From: Nostoc spongiaeforme FACHB-130
GTDB lineage: Bacteria > Cyanobacteriota > Cyanobacteriia > Cyanobacteriales > Nostocaceae
Length of the DNA: 64,000 nt
Reading direction: 5' to 3'
Assembly (NCBI RefSeq): GCF_014698475.1
Contig: NZ_JACJTB010000025.1
Coordinates: 1-64,000, forward strand
The position numbers and the translations under genes are program-made. Below the pieces are notes generated by a model. The model worked only from the letters and a program-made list of their open reading frames with translations, searched no databases and had not been told where the DNA came from. This document shows, in pieces, positions 37,335 through 46,143 of the stretch. Each line of letters opens with the position of its first letter. Within the stretch, counting starts at the first letter, position 1.

Positions 37335-37955
37335 TTACAACCAACCACGTAGTTTTTGATGTACCTGCGCCAAGTACCACATATAATCATCAATTTGATA
37401 TTGATTAGCAGCTTTGACTATATATTCTTGCGCTAAATTCAAATTATTTTCTGATTCATAAAATAATCCTAAATAAAGATGACTATAAAATTTACCCTTA
37501 ATTCCTTCTGATTCACCAATCTTTAAAACTTCATTAGGTGTACAATCGCCAGCAAATAAACTATAAATCAATCGCAGAACTCTTCTGGGGTCATTTTTAA
37601 CTTGTAATAGAGAATTACGTGCTGCTTCCTGACCTTGCCAACGAACTATACATAAATAGCGCCACACAGTTTCTTCAACATCATTAGCATTCACTGTTAA
37701 ATCAATTTCAAATTGTTGAGCGCCTTCAGTAAATCTTTCTGCATAATAGTAAGATAATCCTCGTTGCCAGAGATATGGTTTAAGCCGAGGTTCAATGTTT
37801 TCGGCTGTGTCAAAATCTTGGATAGATTCAGCAATTTTAGCTAATTGAAATTTCACCATACCCCGCCGGATATAGGCTTTGGGATTATTTGGTTGACGGC
37901 GAATTAAATCATCCCAATGTTGAAGTTGATTTGTTAAAGAATTGCTAAAAAACAT
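37335..37955 (-). CDS. Tetratricopeptide-repeat protein
   Basis: 206 residues, all helical, with TPR-like units: WDDLIRRQPNNPKAYIRRGM, VKFQLAKIAESIQDFDTAEN, PYLWQRGLSYYYAERFTEGA and KFYSHLYLGLFYESENNLNL with AQEYIVKAANQY. No signal peptide and no catalytic domain, so a soluble scaffold. A similar protein is conserved in cyanobacteria with no assigned function, as far as I can recall. Stands alone. Confidence 0.82.
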   Translation of the reverse strand: MFFSNSLTNQLQHWDDLIRRQPNNPKAYIRRGMVKFQLAKIAESIQDFDTAENIEPRLKPYLWQRGLSYYYAERFTEGAQQFEIDLTVNANDVEETVWRYLCIVRWQGQEAARNSLLQVKNDPRRVLRLIYSLFAGDCTPNEVLKIGESEGIKGKFYSHLYLGLFYESENNLNLAQEYIVKAANQYQIDDYMWYLAQVHQKLRGWL

Positions 37956-38095
37956 AGATTAGTTAAAATAACTTGCATTAATTTGCATCATTTCAGCAGA
38001 AGTTATACATCGTCAATCCCTATGGCGCTGAAATTTGAGTCAATAGGTAGCAAATTTTGACATACTAAATTCTGAAGATTTTATTTTCGCTTTTT

Positions 38096-38581
38096 ATGGG
38101 CAATGCGATCGCCTTTCCTTGGGAACAAGAAGTCATCATTCACCACAGTCAACGCATCCTCAAGAGTTTTCAGTATTGGACAGGGAATTCTTTGCTGGAT
38201 GAGAGTGATTCACCCAAGGAAACTGCACAGGCGCTATTTGAAGCACCTTTTGTCTTAGCTTCCCACGGTACAGAAGCAGATCCAATATTTAATTACGGTA
38301 ATCGTCAGGCTTTAGCACAATGGGAATTGACTTGGGAAGAATTTACCCAAACGCCCTCTCGCAAAACTGCTGAAGAGATAGCACAAGCAGAACGCGATCG
38401 CCTATTATCAGAAGCAACTACTAAAGGCTTTTGCTATTTTTCTGGTGTACGTATTACCAGTACAGGTAAACGTTTTTATATCCAAGATGGCATCCTGTGG
38501 AATCTAGTGGATGAACAACATCAATATTGTGGTCAAGCAGCCGTGTACTCTAAATGTACATTTATTGCAGATGATAGGTGA
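38096..38581 (+). CDS. MEKHLA domain protein
   Basis: 161 residues, almost entirely one MEKHLA domain, a PAS-related fold first named from plant HD-ZIP III proteins. Matching segments: IHHSQRILKSFQYWTGNSLL, ALFEAPFVLASHGTEADPIF, NYGNRQALAQWELTWEEFTQ then TPSRKTAE, and GKRFYIQDGILWNLVDE. Possibly a small-molecule or redox sensor; the ligand is unknown. It opens a plus-strand pair with the rhomboid gene 165 bp downstream. Confidence 0.87.
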   Translation: MGNAIAFPWEQEVIIHHSQRILKSFQYWTGNSLLDESDSPKETAQALFEAPFVLASHGTEADPIFNYGNRQALAQWELTWEEFTQTPSRKTAEEIAQAERDRLLSEATTKGFCYFSGVRITSTGKRFYIQDGILWNLVDEQHQYCGQAAVYSKCTFIADDR

Positions 38582-38746
38582 AAAAATCAAGGGTTTGGGG
38601 GAGGGTATTCAAAACCCTGACATCCATTCTTAACAAATAACCTTTGTGCATCAGTCTTAATTAATATCCCAGCCAAGAGGTAGAAGAAATAACCAGCAAT
38701 ATTCGGTAATTTGGAGCTAGGTTCTCAAAAATTAGGAAAAACGCCC

Positions 38747-39466
38747 GTGGTTCCCCTTAAAGATAATAATCCTACACAAATTACCCCTTATGTAACTTAT
38801 GGCTTAATTGCTGCTAATGTTCTGGCATTTATCTATGAAAGTAGTCTTCCACCCCAAGCATTAGATAGCTTTTTCCACCTAGCAGCTGTAGTTCCCCGTG
38901 AACTGAGTTTAAGCTTTGCTGGGGTGTCTTTGCATCAACCAGTACCAGAGTGGGCAACTTTAATCACCTCACAATTTTTGCATGGTGGCTTACTGCACTT
39001 GGCTGGAAATATGTTGTTTCTGTGGATATTTGGTAACAACGTTGAAGATAAATTAGGCCATGCCAAATATTTATTGTTTTATTTAGCTTGCGGTGTTCTA
39101 GCTTCTTTGACTCAGTGGTATTTCTCCCAAGATTCTAACATTCCGTCTTTGGGGGCTAGTGGTGCGATCGCCGGAGTTATGGGCGCATATATTCTCCGGT
39201 TCCCCAAAGCCGAAATTCTTGGTGTTGTACCTTTAGGTATTTTCTTCCCAACTTTCCGAGTTCCCGCCTATTTCTTTTTAGGATTTTGGTTTCTCCAACA
39301 ATCTTTCTACGGACTTGCTAGTTTAGAAGCACCTACTAATATTGGGATGGAAAGCGGCGGTATTGCTTACTGGGCGCACGCTGGCGGGTTTATCTTTGGG
39401 GCTGTTCTCGGCCCAGTTTTGGGTTTGTTTAGCGACAAATCCCCTGAAGAATCATGGTACAGCTAA
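38747..39466 (+). CDS. Rhomboid-family intramembrane serine protease
   Basis: 240 residues from the GTG at 38747, chosen because AGGA lies nine bases upstream and because the family begins MVPL(K/R)D-NPT; a TTG at 38711 is in the same frame. Six to seven membrane helices. The rhomboid catalytic Ser is in SLGASGAIAGVMGAY (GxSG) and the His in YWAHAGGFIFGAVLG; the loop motif HGGLLHLAGNMLFLWIFGNNVED is complete. It cleaves membrane proteins inside the bilayer; the substrate is unknown. A strong hairpin terminator follows. Confidence 0.92.
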   Translation: MVPLKDNNPTQITPYVTYGLIAANVLAFIYESSLPPQALDSFFHLAAVVPRELSLSFAGVSLHQPVPEWATLITSQFLHGGLLHLAGNMLFLWIFGNNVEDKLGHAKYLLFYLACGVLASLTQWYFSQDSNIPSLGASGAIAGVMGAYILRFPKAEILGVVPLGIFFPTFRVPAYFFLGFWFLQQSFYGLASLEAPTNIGMESGGIAYWAHAGGFIFGAVLGPVLGLFSDKSPEESWYS

Positions 39467-39550
39467 AACAAGTTTGGATCTTTGATTTTAGCTAATCTCT
39501 CTGTGTCTAGTTAAAAAAATTATGCGATCGCTTGCTACAAATAGTTAACT

Positions 39551-39589
39551 AAAAAATCCCCGACTTTTATAAAAAGTCGGGGATTTTTT
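39551..39589. terminator. Strong symmetrical terminator after the rhomboid gene
   Basis: AAAAAATCCCCGACTTTT (39551-39568), three-base loop, AAAAGTCGGGGATTTTTT (39572-39589). The flanking A and T runs make it work in both directions. Confidence 0.92.
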
Positions 39590-39615
39590 AATTGCAAATA
39601 TTTTTAAATTAGTAG

Positions 39616-39644
39616 TTGACTTGTATAAAATTATACTTTAATAT
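39616..39644 (+). promoter_or_regulatory. Sigma-70-type promoter of the small gene at 39724
   Basis: TTGACT (39616-39621), 17-base spacer, TAATAT (39639-39644). Near-consensus -35 and -10, the best such pair I noticed in the window. Transcription would start near 39651, placing the hairpin 39654-39696 at the very 5' end of the RNA. Confidence 0.65.
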
Positions 39645-39653
39645 AAAAGCATG

Positions 39654-39696
39654 AGAAAAGCGATCGCAGACTCTTGCCGGAGGCGATCGCTTTTCT
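39654..39696 (+). promoter_or_regulatory. 5'-terminal mRNA hairpin built from two HIP1 palindromes
   Basis: Arms AGAAAAGCGATCGC (39654-39667) and GCGATCGCTTTTCT (39683-39696), 14 bp perfect, loop of 15 bases. It lies between the promoter and the small gene. It may stabilise the transcript or act as an attenuator; the short T-run is interrupted, so full termination is unlikely. Confidence 0.55.
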
Positions 39697-39723
39697 TGAA
39701 ACCCACAACAGGATTCAATTACC

Positions 39724-39987
39724 ATGATTACACAAGTACAAAATTTTACTCAACAGTATTTACCCAGCGAAAGTTTTGAGATTCCCACACTCAGGCAATC
39801 TGCTGTATTTTCTACCAGAGAACCAGTTAAACATTTGTTGATTGGTTCCCCCAAAGCGGTGACTAGCTCAATTTACCGTTTGCAAGCAATTGGTTATGCA
39901 AGTGTTGGTGACTGGAGTCCATTACTACCCACAGCCAACCCTGGAGAAGTGATGAGTATATTAATTCGTCAAATTTTAATTGCATAA
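39724..39987 (+). CDS. Small conserved-looking protein of unknown function
   Basis: 87 residues, soluble, no known domain: it begins MITQVQNFTQQYLPSESFEI and has a middle basic-hydrophobic part HLLIGSPKAVTSSIYRLQAI ending with GEVMSILIRQIL. It is flanked by a near-consensus promoter with a 5' hairpin and by a GC-rich terminator, which supports it being a real, probably well-expressed monocistronic gene. The SPKAVTSSIYRLQAIGYA segment could form a helix-turn, but I do not assign DNA binding. Confidence 0.75.
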   Translation: MITQVQNFTQQYLPSESFEIPTLRQSAVFSTREPVKHLLIGSPKAVTSSIYRLQAIGYASVGDWSPLLPTANPGEVMSILIRQILIA

Positions 39988-39998
39988 CCTAAAACCAC

Positions 39999-40022
39999 AA
40001 CCCCGGCTGTTGAGTCGGGGTT
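39999..40022. terminator. Bidirectional terminator between the small gene and the Crp fragment
   Basis: AACCCCGGCT (39999-40008), four-base loop, AGTCGGGGTT (40013-40022), one mismatch. It sits between the convergent stop codons at 39987 and 40027. Confidence 0.75.
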
Positions 40023-40026
40023 AAAG

Positions 40027-40335
40027 CTAATTCCGATGTAAGCGAATTTTTGTCCCGTTCATTTCAATCATTCCTGCTTGAGAAAGTTTATAAAAAGCAC
40101 GGGAGAGAGTTTCGGGAATTGTACCTAAAAGTGCAGCCAATTGGGCTTTTGGTAAATCGAGTTCCACGACATCAGTTTTACCATTGCGATCACTTAACTT
40201 GATGAAATAATTCAGCAATCGTTCTGGGACTTCCTGAAACGATAGGGTATCAACTAAAAAGGTTAATCTGCGTAAATGACGGGCAAAGGTTGATAGCATA
40301 GCGTCTTGTAGAAGAGGATCTGGGGGTGAAGTCAA
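40027..40335 (-). pseudogene. Truncated Crp/Fnr-family regulator (DNA-binding half only)
   Basis: 102 codons from TTG at 40335, or 90 from the ATG at 40299. The sequence begins inside the long dimerisation helix (LLQDAMLSTFARHLRRLTFL) and continues into the winged helix-turn-helix LDLPKAQLAALLGTIPETLS-RAFYKLSQAGMI. A full Crp/Fnr protein has about 120 more residues of cyclic-nucleotide-binding beta-barrel before this; nothing of that kind is encoded in the 600 bp upstream. It is therefore a broken gene or a stand-alone DNA-binding domain. The missing half is replaced by AT-rich non-coding DNA. Confidence 0.65.
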
Positions 40336-40930
40336 ACACTAATCAGCAACGCCATGATTCAGCAGTCCAATAAACGAGATTTTATCTGCGGTTTCATCCA
40401 AGCTTCAATGCAAAATCCTAGTCGCGTCAGTCCAAGATAATTTAAAGTTCACTTCATAAATCATCTCTCAGACTCAAAGTCTTTTCCATATATTTAACTA
40501 GGCGCGATCGCTAATCACCCAGAACTTGGCAAAAACTGTCCGTAATTTTTCTGTATTCCGTAAATAAAGTATATTTATTAACTTCGTATTTACTTTTAAG
40601 TATTAACTGAAATTTGTCTGTAATTATGCTGAATCTTCCGCAGGCATAGTTGAATAATTCAGTAAAACTTCTTATAAAAATGCAGTTAAATCTTGATATT
40701 ATGCCTGAGCGAAACTTCTATTTTTGCTATCAAAACATAATGCAGCTATATATATGAAGTAAAACTTGCTTAATCCAAATATTTTCTTTAAATCTCCTAC
40801 GTGTAATCACTGCTTCATAGAATCTTTAATTGTCATAATATAGTTATTAAGAAAAGCTAAAAATATTGAATCAATACTTGAGATTCAGTGTAAAACTTGC
40901 GTGAACTAAAAATATAAACAATCGAGAAAT
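40336..40930. other. AT-rich spacer between the Crp fragment and the decarboxylase gene
   Basis: It contains one HIP1 site (40504-40511) and a 'tcagcaacgcc' word of the dispersed ggcgttgctga family (about 40346), but no gene, terminator or known operator that I can recognise. It may contain the remains of the missing Crp N-terminus, decayed beyond recognition. Confidence 0.5.
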
Positions 40931-42082
40931 ATGTTAGATACTGTGAGCAAAGAGTTAGCACTTTTTTGGCAGCAAATAGAACAGCGATCGCAATTTCATG
41001 CAGGTTATCCATATAATTTAAGTTGTGATTTTACTTATCTAACAAAATTCTTTAATTTTTTATTAAATAATGCTGGTGACCCTTATGTAGAGCCAGATTT
41101 TGGTCTGCATTCTCGCAAATTTGAACAAGAAGTTTTATCATTTTTTGCTCAACTATATAAAATTCCTGAAAATGAGTCTTGGGGCTATGTAACTGCTGGT
41201 GGAACAGAGGGTAATTTATATGGAATGCTATTAGCCAGGGAAATTTATCCCGATGGTATTCTCTATTCATCTCAAGATTCTCATTACTCCATCGCCAAAG
41301 CTGCTAGACTTTTTGGGATGCAGCATCAAGTCATTAATTCCCAAATTAACGGCGAGATAAATTATCAACATTTATCCCAAACAATTCAGCAAAACTCCCA
41401 GCGCCCAGTAATTATTAACTTGAATATTGGCACTACCGTTAAAGGTGCGATTGATGACCTAGATAAAGTTTTAGAAATTCTCAAGCAAAATCAAATTAAA
41501 GATTACTACATTCATTGTGATGCAGCACTTTCGGGGATGATTTTACCCTTTTTAGAAAATGCACCCCAAATTAATTTTCAAAGACCAATAGATAGTATCG
41601 CTATTTCTGGTAAATTCATTGGTTCACCCCTACCTTGTGGTGTAGTCTTAACCAAGAAAAAGTGGGTAGAAAAAGTAGAAACTATGATTGAATATATCGG
41701 TTCTAAAGATACCACTATTCTTGGTTCTCGTAACGGTCACACTCCTCTAATTATTTGGTATGCGCTCAAAACCAGAGGTTATGAAGGATTCGCCAAAGAA
41801 GCAAAAATATGTATTCAAAATGCCCAATATTTATTCCAGCAACTTCAATTGCGAGAATATCCCTGTATGCTAAATAAATTCTCGAATACTGTTGTGTTTC
41901 AAAAGCCTAGCCAACCGTTAATTAAAAAATGGCAATTGGCAACTATGGATAATTTGGCACATCTGATAGTCATGCAAAATATAGACCGCCACAAAATTGA
42001 TACCTTCGTGAATGAGCTTGTATTCCAAGAAGGATTATTCCCAGAATCGGAATATTTACACCTACAACCAGTAAGCTGTTAA
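40931..42082 (+). CDS. Group II PLP-dependent decarboxylase, histidine decarboxylase-like
   Basis: 383 residues, the size of Morganella-type histidine decarboxylase. Matching regions: HAGYPYNLSCDFTYL, VTAGGTEGNLYGML (PLP phosphate), NIGTTVKGAIDDL, HCDAALSGMILPF (Asp on the pyridine N) and IAISGKFIGSPLPCGVV with the Schiff-base Lys at about residue 228. In the family the lysine is preceded by His (SGHK). Here the His codon is absent (GGT AAA), an in-frame loss of one residue at the active site. Activity is therefore doubtful. Serine or another amino acid decarboxylase is the alternative. Confidence 0.82.
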   Translation: MLDTVSKELALFWQQIEQRSQFHAGYPYNLSCDFTYLTKFFNFLLNNAGDPYVEPDFGLHSRKFEQEVLSFFAQLYKIPENESWGYVTAGGTEGNLYGMLLAREIYPDGILYSSQDSHYSIAKAARLFGMQHQVINSQINGEINYQHLSQTIQQNSQRPVIINLNIGTTVKGAIDDLDKVLEILKQNQIKDYYIHCDAALSGMILPFLENAPQINFQRPIDSIAISGKFIGSPLPCGVVLTKKKWVEKVETMIEYIGSKDTTILGSRNGHTPLIIWYALKTRGYEGFAKEAKICIQNAQYLFQQLQLREYPCMLNKFSNTVVFQKPSQPLIKKWQLATMDNLAHLIVMQNIDRHKIDTFVNELVFQEGLFPESEYLHLQPVSC

Positions 42083-42217
42083 ACATTTAAGAAAGCACAT
42101 TGAGGCCGCAGGATAGCAGGGATTTGCAGCTTTTATTAGCATTAACATGATGCAATTTAAATGACGATGAGCTTACTTTCTTAATTAAGGCTTGCTGAAA
42201 AACTGATCATTAAGAAT

Positions 42218-42247
42218 GGGTGTGGGGATTTTGAACACCTACACCCT
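42218..42247. repeat. Hairpin-forming gggtgtgg/cctacaccc repeat
   Basis: An imperfect inverted repeat just upstream of the SDR gene, related to the 17-bp hairpin after ispH (18581-18629). Further gtgtaggg/cctacaccc words are at 52015-52045 and 54725-54775. Dispersed family; function unknown. Confidence 0.5.
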
Positions 42248-42271
42248 TATACCAATAAGGATTAATAATTT

Positions 42272-43036
42272 ATGGAATTAGCCAATAAAGTTGCTTTAGT
42301 GACTGGGGGTAGTTCTGGTATTGGTCGAGCCACGGCTAAACTGTTTGCTGCTGAGGGTGCTAAAGTAGCGATCGCAGATATTGATACTACTGGTGGTTTA
42401 TCACTGCTGGAAGAAATCAAAAATAATGGTGGAGAAGCCACTTTTCACACCTGCGATGTGAGCGATGAAAGTCAGGTGCAGAATTGGATTGCAAGTGTTG
42501 TGAATCAATGGCAAAGCATAGATATTTTAGTTGCAAATGCGGGAATTTTAGCAATTGGTTCTTTGGAAAAAGCTTCCAACTTTGATTGGGATAAAGTCTT
42601 AGGAATCAATGTTAAAGGCTATGCTTTTTGTGCTAAATATGCCATCCCCCATATACGTCAGCGTGGTGGTGGTGCAATTGTCAACGTTGCATCCATAGCG
42701 GCTTTGATTGCCTTTCCCAATTTCGCATTGTATAACACTACCAAAGGTGCAGTTGTACAACTAACCCGCAGTCTGGCGCGTGATTTAGCAACGGAAAATA
42801 TTCGAGTTAATTGTGTTTGTCCAGGTGTAATTAATACATTACAGGTACAACAATTTGCTGATTGGCAAGGTGTAACAAAAGAAGAAGCAATTAATCAACT
42901 CGCGGCGACAATTCCTGTACAGAGGGTAGGACAACCAGAAGAAGTAGCTCAAGCTATTTTATTTCTTGCTTCTGATAAAGCCTCATATATTACAGCAACA
43001 TCCCTGGTGATAGATGGGGGTTATACGGTGCAGTAG
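42272..43036 (+). CDS. Short-chain dehydrogenase/reductase
   Basis: 254 residues, classical SDR. The NAD(P)-binding TGGSSGIGRATAKLFA, NAG motif (LVANAGIL), catalytic Ser in NVASIAAL and Tyr/Lys in YNTTKGAVVQLTRSLA, and C-terminal VIDGGYTV are all present. The Asp after beta2 (AIADIDTT) favours NAD over NADP. Substrate unknown. Preceded by a gggtgtggggattttgaacacctacaccc hairpin. Not in an evident operon. Confidence 0.92.
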   Translation: MELANKVALVTGGSSGIGRATAKLFAAEGAKVAIADIDTTGGLSLLEEIKNNGGEATFHTCDVSDESQVQNWIASVVNQWQSIDILVANAGILAIGSLEKASNFDWDKVLGINVKGYAFCAKYAIPHIRQRGGGAIVNVASIAALIAFPNFALYNTTKGAVVQLTRSLARDLATENIRVNCVCPGVINTLQVQQFADWQGVTKEEAINQLAATIPVQRVGQPEEVAQAILFLASDKASYITATSLVIDGGYTVQ

Positions 43037-43123
43037 TCATATCGTATCTGCTAAAGGACTTATCATAAAGACCGCAGGGGGCAGGGAGCAGGGAGCAGAG
43101 GGAAGAAGAGTTTGTCTTATCAC

Positions 43124-44959
43124 TCACCTGCTTTGATTTTGCAACTCATATCCCTCGGCGTTAACTGTTAATTTACCTGATTTCCATCCTTGATAAATTG
43201 GACTTTTAACACCATCAGCACTTTGATAAACAGCAAAATGTTGTTGCCAATTATGTTGTTTGCCATTACGCCAAACTTTGGGTAAATTTACACCTTGATA
43301 TTGCAGTTTTACCTTGCCAACAACACCTTGATATTCCACTTTCCCCTGATCTATCTGCTGTAGATTTAAGCAAGATTGAGAAATAACCGACTGTTGAAAT
43401 TTCTCCCAACTACCGTGGGTTTCTAGTTCACCAACTTCGAGGGCAAAGCCTGTGAATTTTTTGCCATTACCTGTTGCAGTCAAAATTTGGTCATCAGGAT
43501 ATTGTTTTTGAATTTTTTGAGTTGCTGTTGCATTAATTCCTTCCACAACTAAATTAATTGGCGTTAATGCCAGCCATGTTTTTTCGTAATTAATAAAAGT
43601 TATGCCCTTGCTAGTTTCTACCAAGGCAGATTTAGGTAAAAAGAATTGAAATGGTGCTTTGGGTTGATGATTGAGCCAAATTACCAAATTACGATATTGA
43701 GCGATGTTTTCACCGCCAACGGAAGCAGTAGAGATTTTTGTCGGGTCTGTTCCTGTGGAAGCAATAAAATAATCTACCCCACGTTTGGAATTAAACGCCA
43801 TCATTTTAAAACCGTTCCAGTCGCCGCCAGAACCTTGGGCTAATGTTCCTAATTGAAATGTCTGACCAAAATAAAGAGTTTCATAAAACTGTGGTGCAGT
43901 ATCATTTCCCAGTTTCCAGTTTTCGTAAGTAGGTTTGGAATTAAGTAGTTCCACTGGTTTGGGAAATTGCTTTTTTGCTAAGGCCACAATTGCTGGTGGG
44001 GGACGGTAAGTGCTGGTAATGAGGTGTACTTCGTCTGGGGATGGGTTGGGATCTAAGATGGGAGAATCACCAAAATATAGTCCTAATTCATGAGTTGCTA
44101 AGGCACACCAAACGCAGTTACCACCACTGTTGTCACGCTTTGAGGGGCCACCAAAACCACCCCGCCAATATTTCAGTGCGCCGGATGCAAAAAACCAATC
44201 AAGTGCAGACTTAGCCAGAGATTTGGCTTCTGGATCTTGAGCGAAATCATAGAGGTTGATATAGCCAGTAATGGTATGTCCCAGGTAGTTTTCTGAGTCC
44301 CATTCGCCTTGACCAATTTGGTAAAGAGTGCGGATATCGCGCCGAATACGTTCTTTATAAATTTTGCGTGTGGCTTCGTTACCTGTTTCTTGAGCAAATA
44401 AATAAACTGCTACATTCCGCATTCCTTTTAAATTATCAGTGTTGCGGCAGTCTACCCAAGTATTGCAGTTATCAGATGATTTCAACCAAAATTTGCGCGG
44501 CGTGCTGAACTTGCGTGTCAATGGGTCTTGTTTGGTCAAAATTGCCATTGCTTTTTTCATACGCTGACGATAACTTGGGTCAAGATATTTGCCAAAGTAG
44601 AAGTATTTACGGACTTGACCTTTGAGAGTAAAGCTAGAGTAAAAATCAATACCCAAGGTATGTTGATGAAGCTGCGGATCAGCGTCTTCAGATTGTAAAA
44701 AAGCGATCGCCTTTTCTCGATTACCTGCTAAAAAGTCTATCATCGCCTTTGGATAAGACCTTTTTTCATTCTCAAAGGCAGTCGAACCGTATTTTTGACC
44801 AGCAAATTTAGCAATCGTTTGTTGAGAACGTTCTTTAAACTCAGCTTCCATCTGCGGTGTCCATTGCGGCTCAGATTTAGGCTGGGTAGCGCCCAGACAT
44901 AGCAAGCAGATGATAAAGGCTAAACCTGGATGTAACTTGTTCGGTGAAAGGCTGATCAT
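43124..44959 (-). CDS. Secreted protein of unknown function, probable alpha/alpha toroid
   Basis: 611 residues with a signal peptide (LAFIICLLCLGATQP, cleavage near residue 26). Residues about 40-320 are helical and contain NTWVDCRNTDNLKGMRNVAV, WDSENYLGHTITGYINLYDF and FGGPSKRDNSGGNCVWCALA, the style of heparinase-type polysaccharide lyases. Residues about 370-600 look like beta-strands (GGDWNGFKMMAFNSKRGVDY, QYRNLVIWLNHQ). The two-part toroid plus beta-sandwich layout suggests an exopolysaccharide-degrading or -modifying enzyme, but no catalytic set is identified. Periplasmic or exported. Inference only. Confidence 0.68.
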   Translation of the reverse strand: MISLSPNKLHPGLAFIICLLCLGATQPKSEPQWTPQMEAEFKERSQQTIAKFAGQKYGSTAFENEKRSYPKAMIDFLAGNREKAIAFLQSEDADPQLHQHTLGIDFYSSFTLKGQVRKYFYFGKYLDPSYRQRMKKAMAILTKQDPLTRKFSTPRKFWLKSSDNCNTWVDCRNTDNLKGMRNVAVYLFAQETGNEATRKIYKERIRRDIRTLYQIGQGEWDSENYLGHTITGYINLYDFAQDPEAKSLAKSALDWFFASGALKYWRGGFGGPSKRDNSGGNCVWCALATHELGLYFGDSPILDPNPSPDEVHLITSTYRPPPAIVALAKKQFPKPVELLNSKPTYENWKLGNDTAPQFYETLYFGQTFQLGTLAQGSGGDWNGFKMMAFNSKRGVDYFIASTGTDPTKISTASVGGENIAQYRNLVIWLNHQPKAPFQFFLPKSALVETSKGITFINYEKTWLALTPINLVVEGINATATQKIQKQYPDDQILTATGNGKKFTGFALEVGELETHGSWEKFQQSVISQSCLNLQQIDQGKVEYQGVVGKVKLQYQGVNLPKVWRNGKQHNWQQHFAVYQSADGVKSPIYQGWKSGKLTVNAEGYELQNQSR

Positions 44960-45537
44960 AAAGACTGCAAAGGGGCATGGTGCAGGGCTGGGGTAGAGGA
45001 GGAAAAAGAGTTTTATCTTTCTGCACAGATGTACCGAATCATAACTGATTAACCGAATAAGTAGGTGGACACAATTATTTAGAGTTTGCTGAAAAAACGA
45101 AAAACCAGATAAATTAACGCCATTTAATTTGTCACTGTACAGTTTTTATAACAAAGTATTTCTTGATACAACAAATTATCTCAATTAATTAAGATTTGCA
45201 TCACATTTGGTTTACCAAGCCAAAACTCATTCAAAACTATCTGAAAATTTAGTCATTAGTGTTGACAAAATGACTAGTTACAAGGCTTGTATAGTCAAGC
45301 GATCGCCTGTGATTTTGCTCAATCTAGAGATATAATTTTAAGTTTTGTTAAATTAGTAACCTTTAATACGCATCTTCCGAAACATGCAGTATAAATTAGC
45401 AGGGCGAGAAGTAAGTTAGACACAAAAGTTAAATCATTAATTTAAAACTTATAGCTTTCAGAAGTATGTTTGCTGTATCTAATTTGCTTTATCTGCCCCT
45501 TGTCTGAAATTAAGATATCTGTAGGAGACCCAAAAAA
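44960..45537. other. Spacer upstream of the lipoprotein gene
   Basis: The first 50 bp are ggcatggtgcagggctgggg repeat. The rest is AT-rich without open frames of note. A ggaga ribosome site for the next gene is at 45522-45526. No known regulatory motif is recognised. Confidence 0.5.
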
Positions 45538-45981
45538 ATGCAAAGTATTGTTAAAAGAATTATTATACTTTCTACTACAGCAGCGATCGCAGTTACATTT
45601 ACAGGTTGCGGCGAAAGCAAAGTTGCTCAATGCAATAAAATTATCAAAGTTGCCAATCAAGCAGTAACCTTAAGTCAAGAATTTAGCAAAAATCCGCAAC
45701 GAGAAAAAGGTTCTAAAGCATTAACAGAAGTTGCAGGTAAAATTGATAGTTTTGCTAATGAAATGAAAGCCTTAGAAATTAAAGATGAAAAATTACAAGG
45801 CTTTCAGGGGCGATTTATCAAGTTATATCAGGATACCAGCAAAGGTTTACGTGATACGGCTGCTGCTGTGGATAAAAAAAATCTCAAAGCCGCAAATGCT
45901 TCACTAGCATCTTTAAAAAAGAGTGGTAGTGAAGAAGGTGCAATAGTGAATGACATTAATAGCTACTGCTCTGGTAAGTAA
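45538..45981 (+). CDS. Small lipoprotein of unknown function
   Basis: 147 residues. A lipoprotein signal ends TFTGC (lipobox Cys about residue 23) and a good ggaga site lies 11 bp before the ATG. The mature protein is helical, Lys/Ala-rich, with VAQCNKIIKVANQAVTLSQE, FANEMKALEIKDEKLQGFQG and a C-terminal NSYC. Two Cys (in AQCN and SYCSG) may form a disulfide. A family of such helical-bundle lipoproteins occurs in filamentous cyanobacteria, from memory; role unknown. Confidence 0.82.
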   Translation: MQSIVKRIIILSTTAAIAVTFTGCGESKVAQCNKIIKVANQAVTLSQEFSKNPQREKGSKALTEVAGKIDSFANEMKALEIKDEKLQGFQGRFIKLYQDTSKGLRDTAAAVDKKNLKAANASLASLKKSGSEEGAIVNDINSYCSGK

Positions 45982-46143
45982 TATTTATTTCGTTCCATAA
46001 ATAAGTTTAGGAACCAGTGTGTGGGCAATTTCTACGACTTGAGCAAACTTGGATAGGCTTGTGATGATTATTATGCTTCTTTCTTTTGCCTTTTAACTTT
46101 TTACTTTTGACTTGTTCGGTTATTTGCCCTTGCACCTCTTGAT

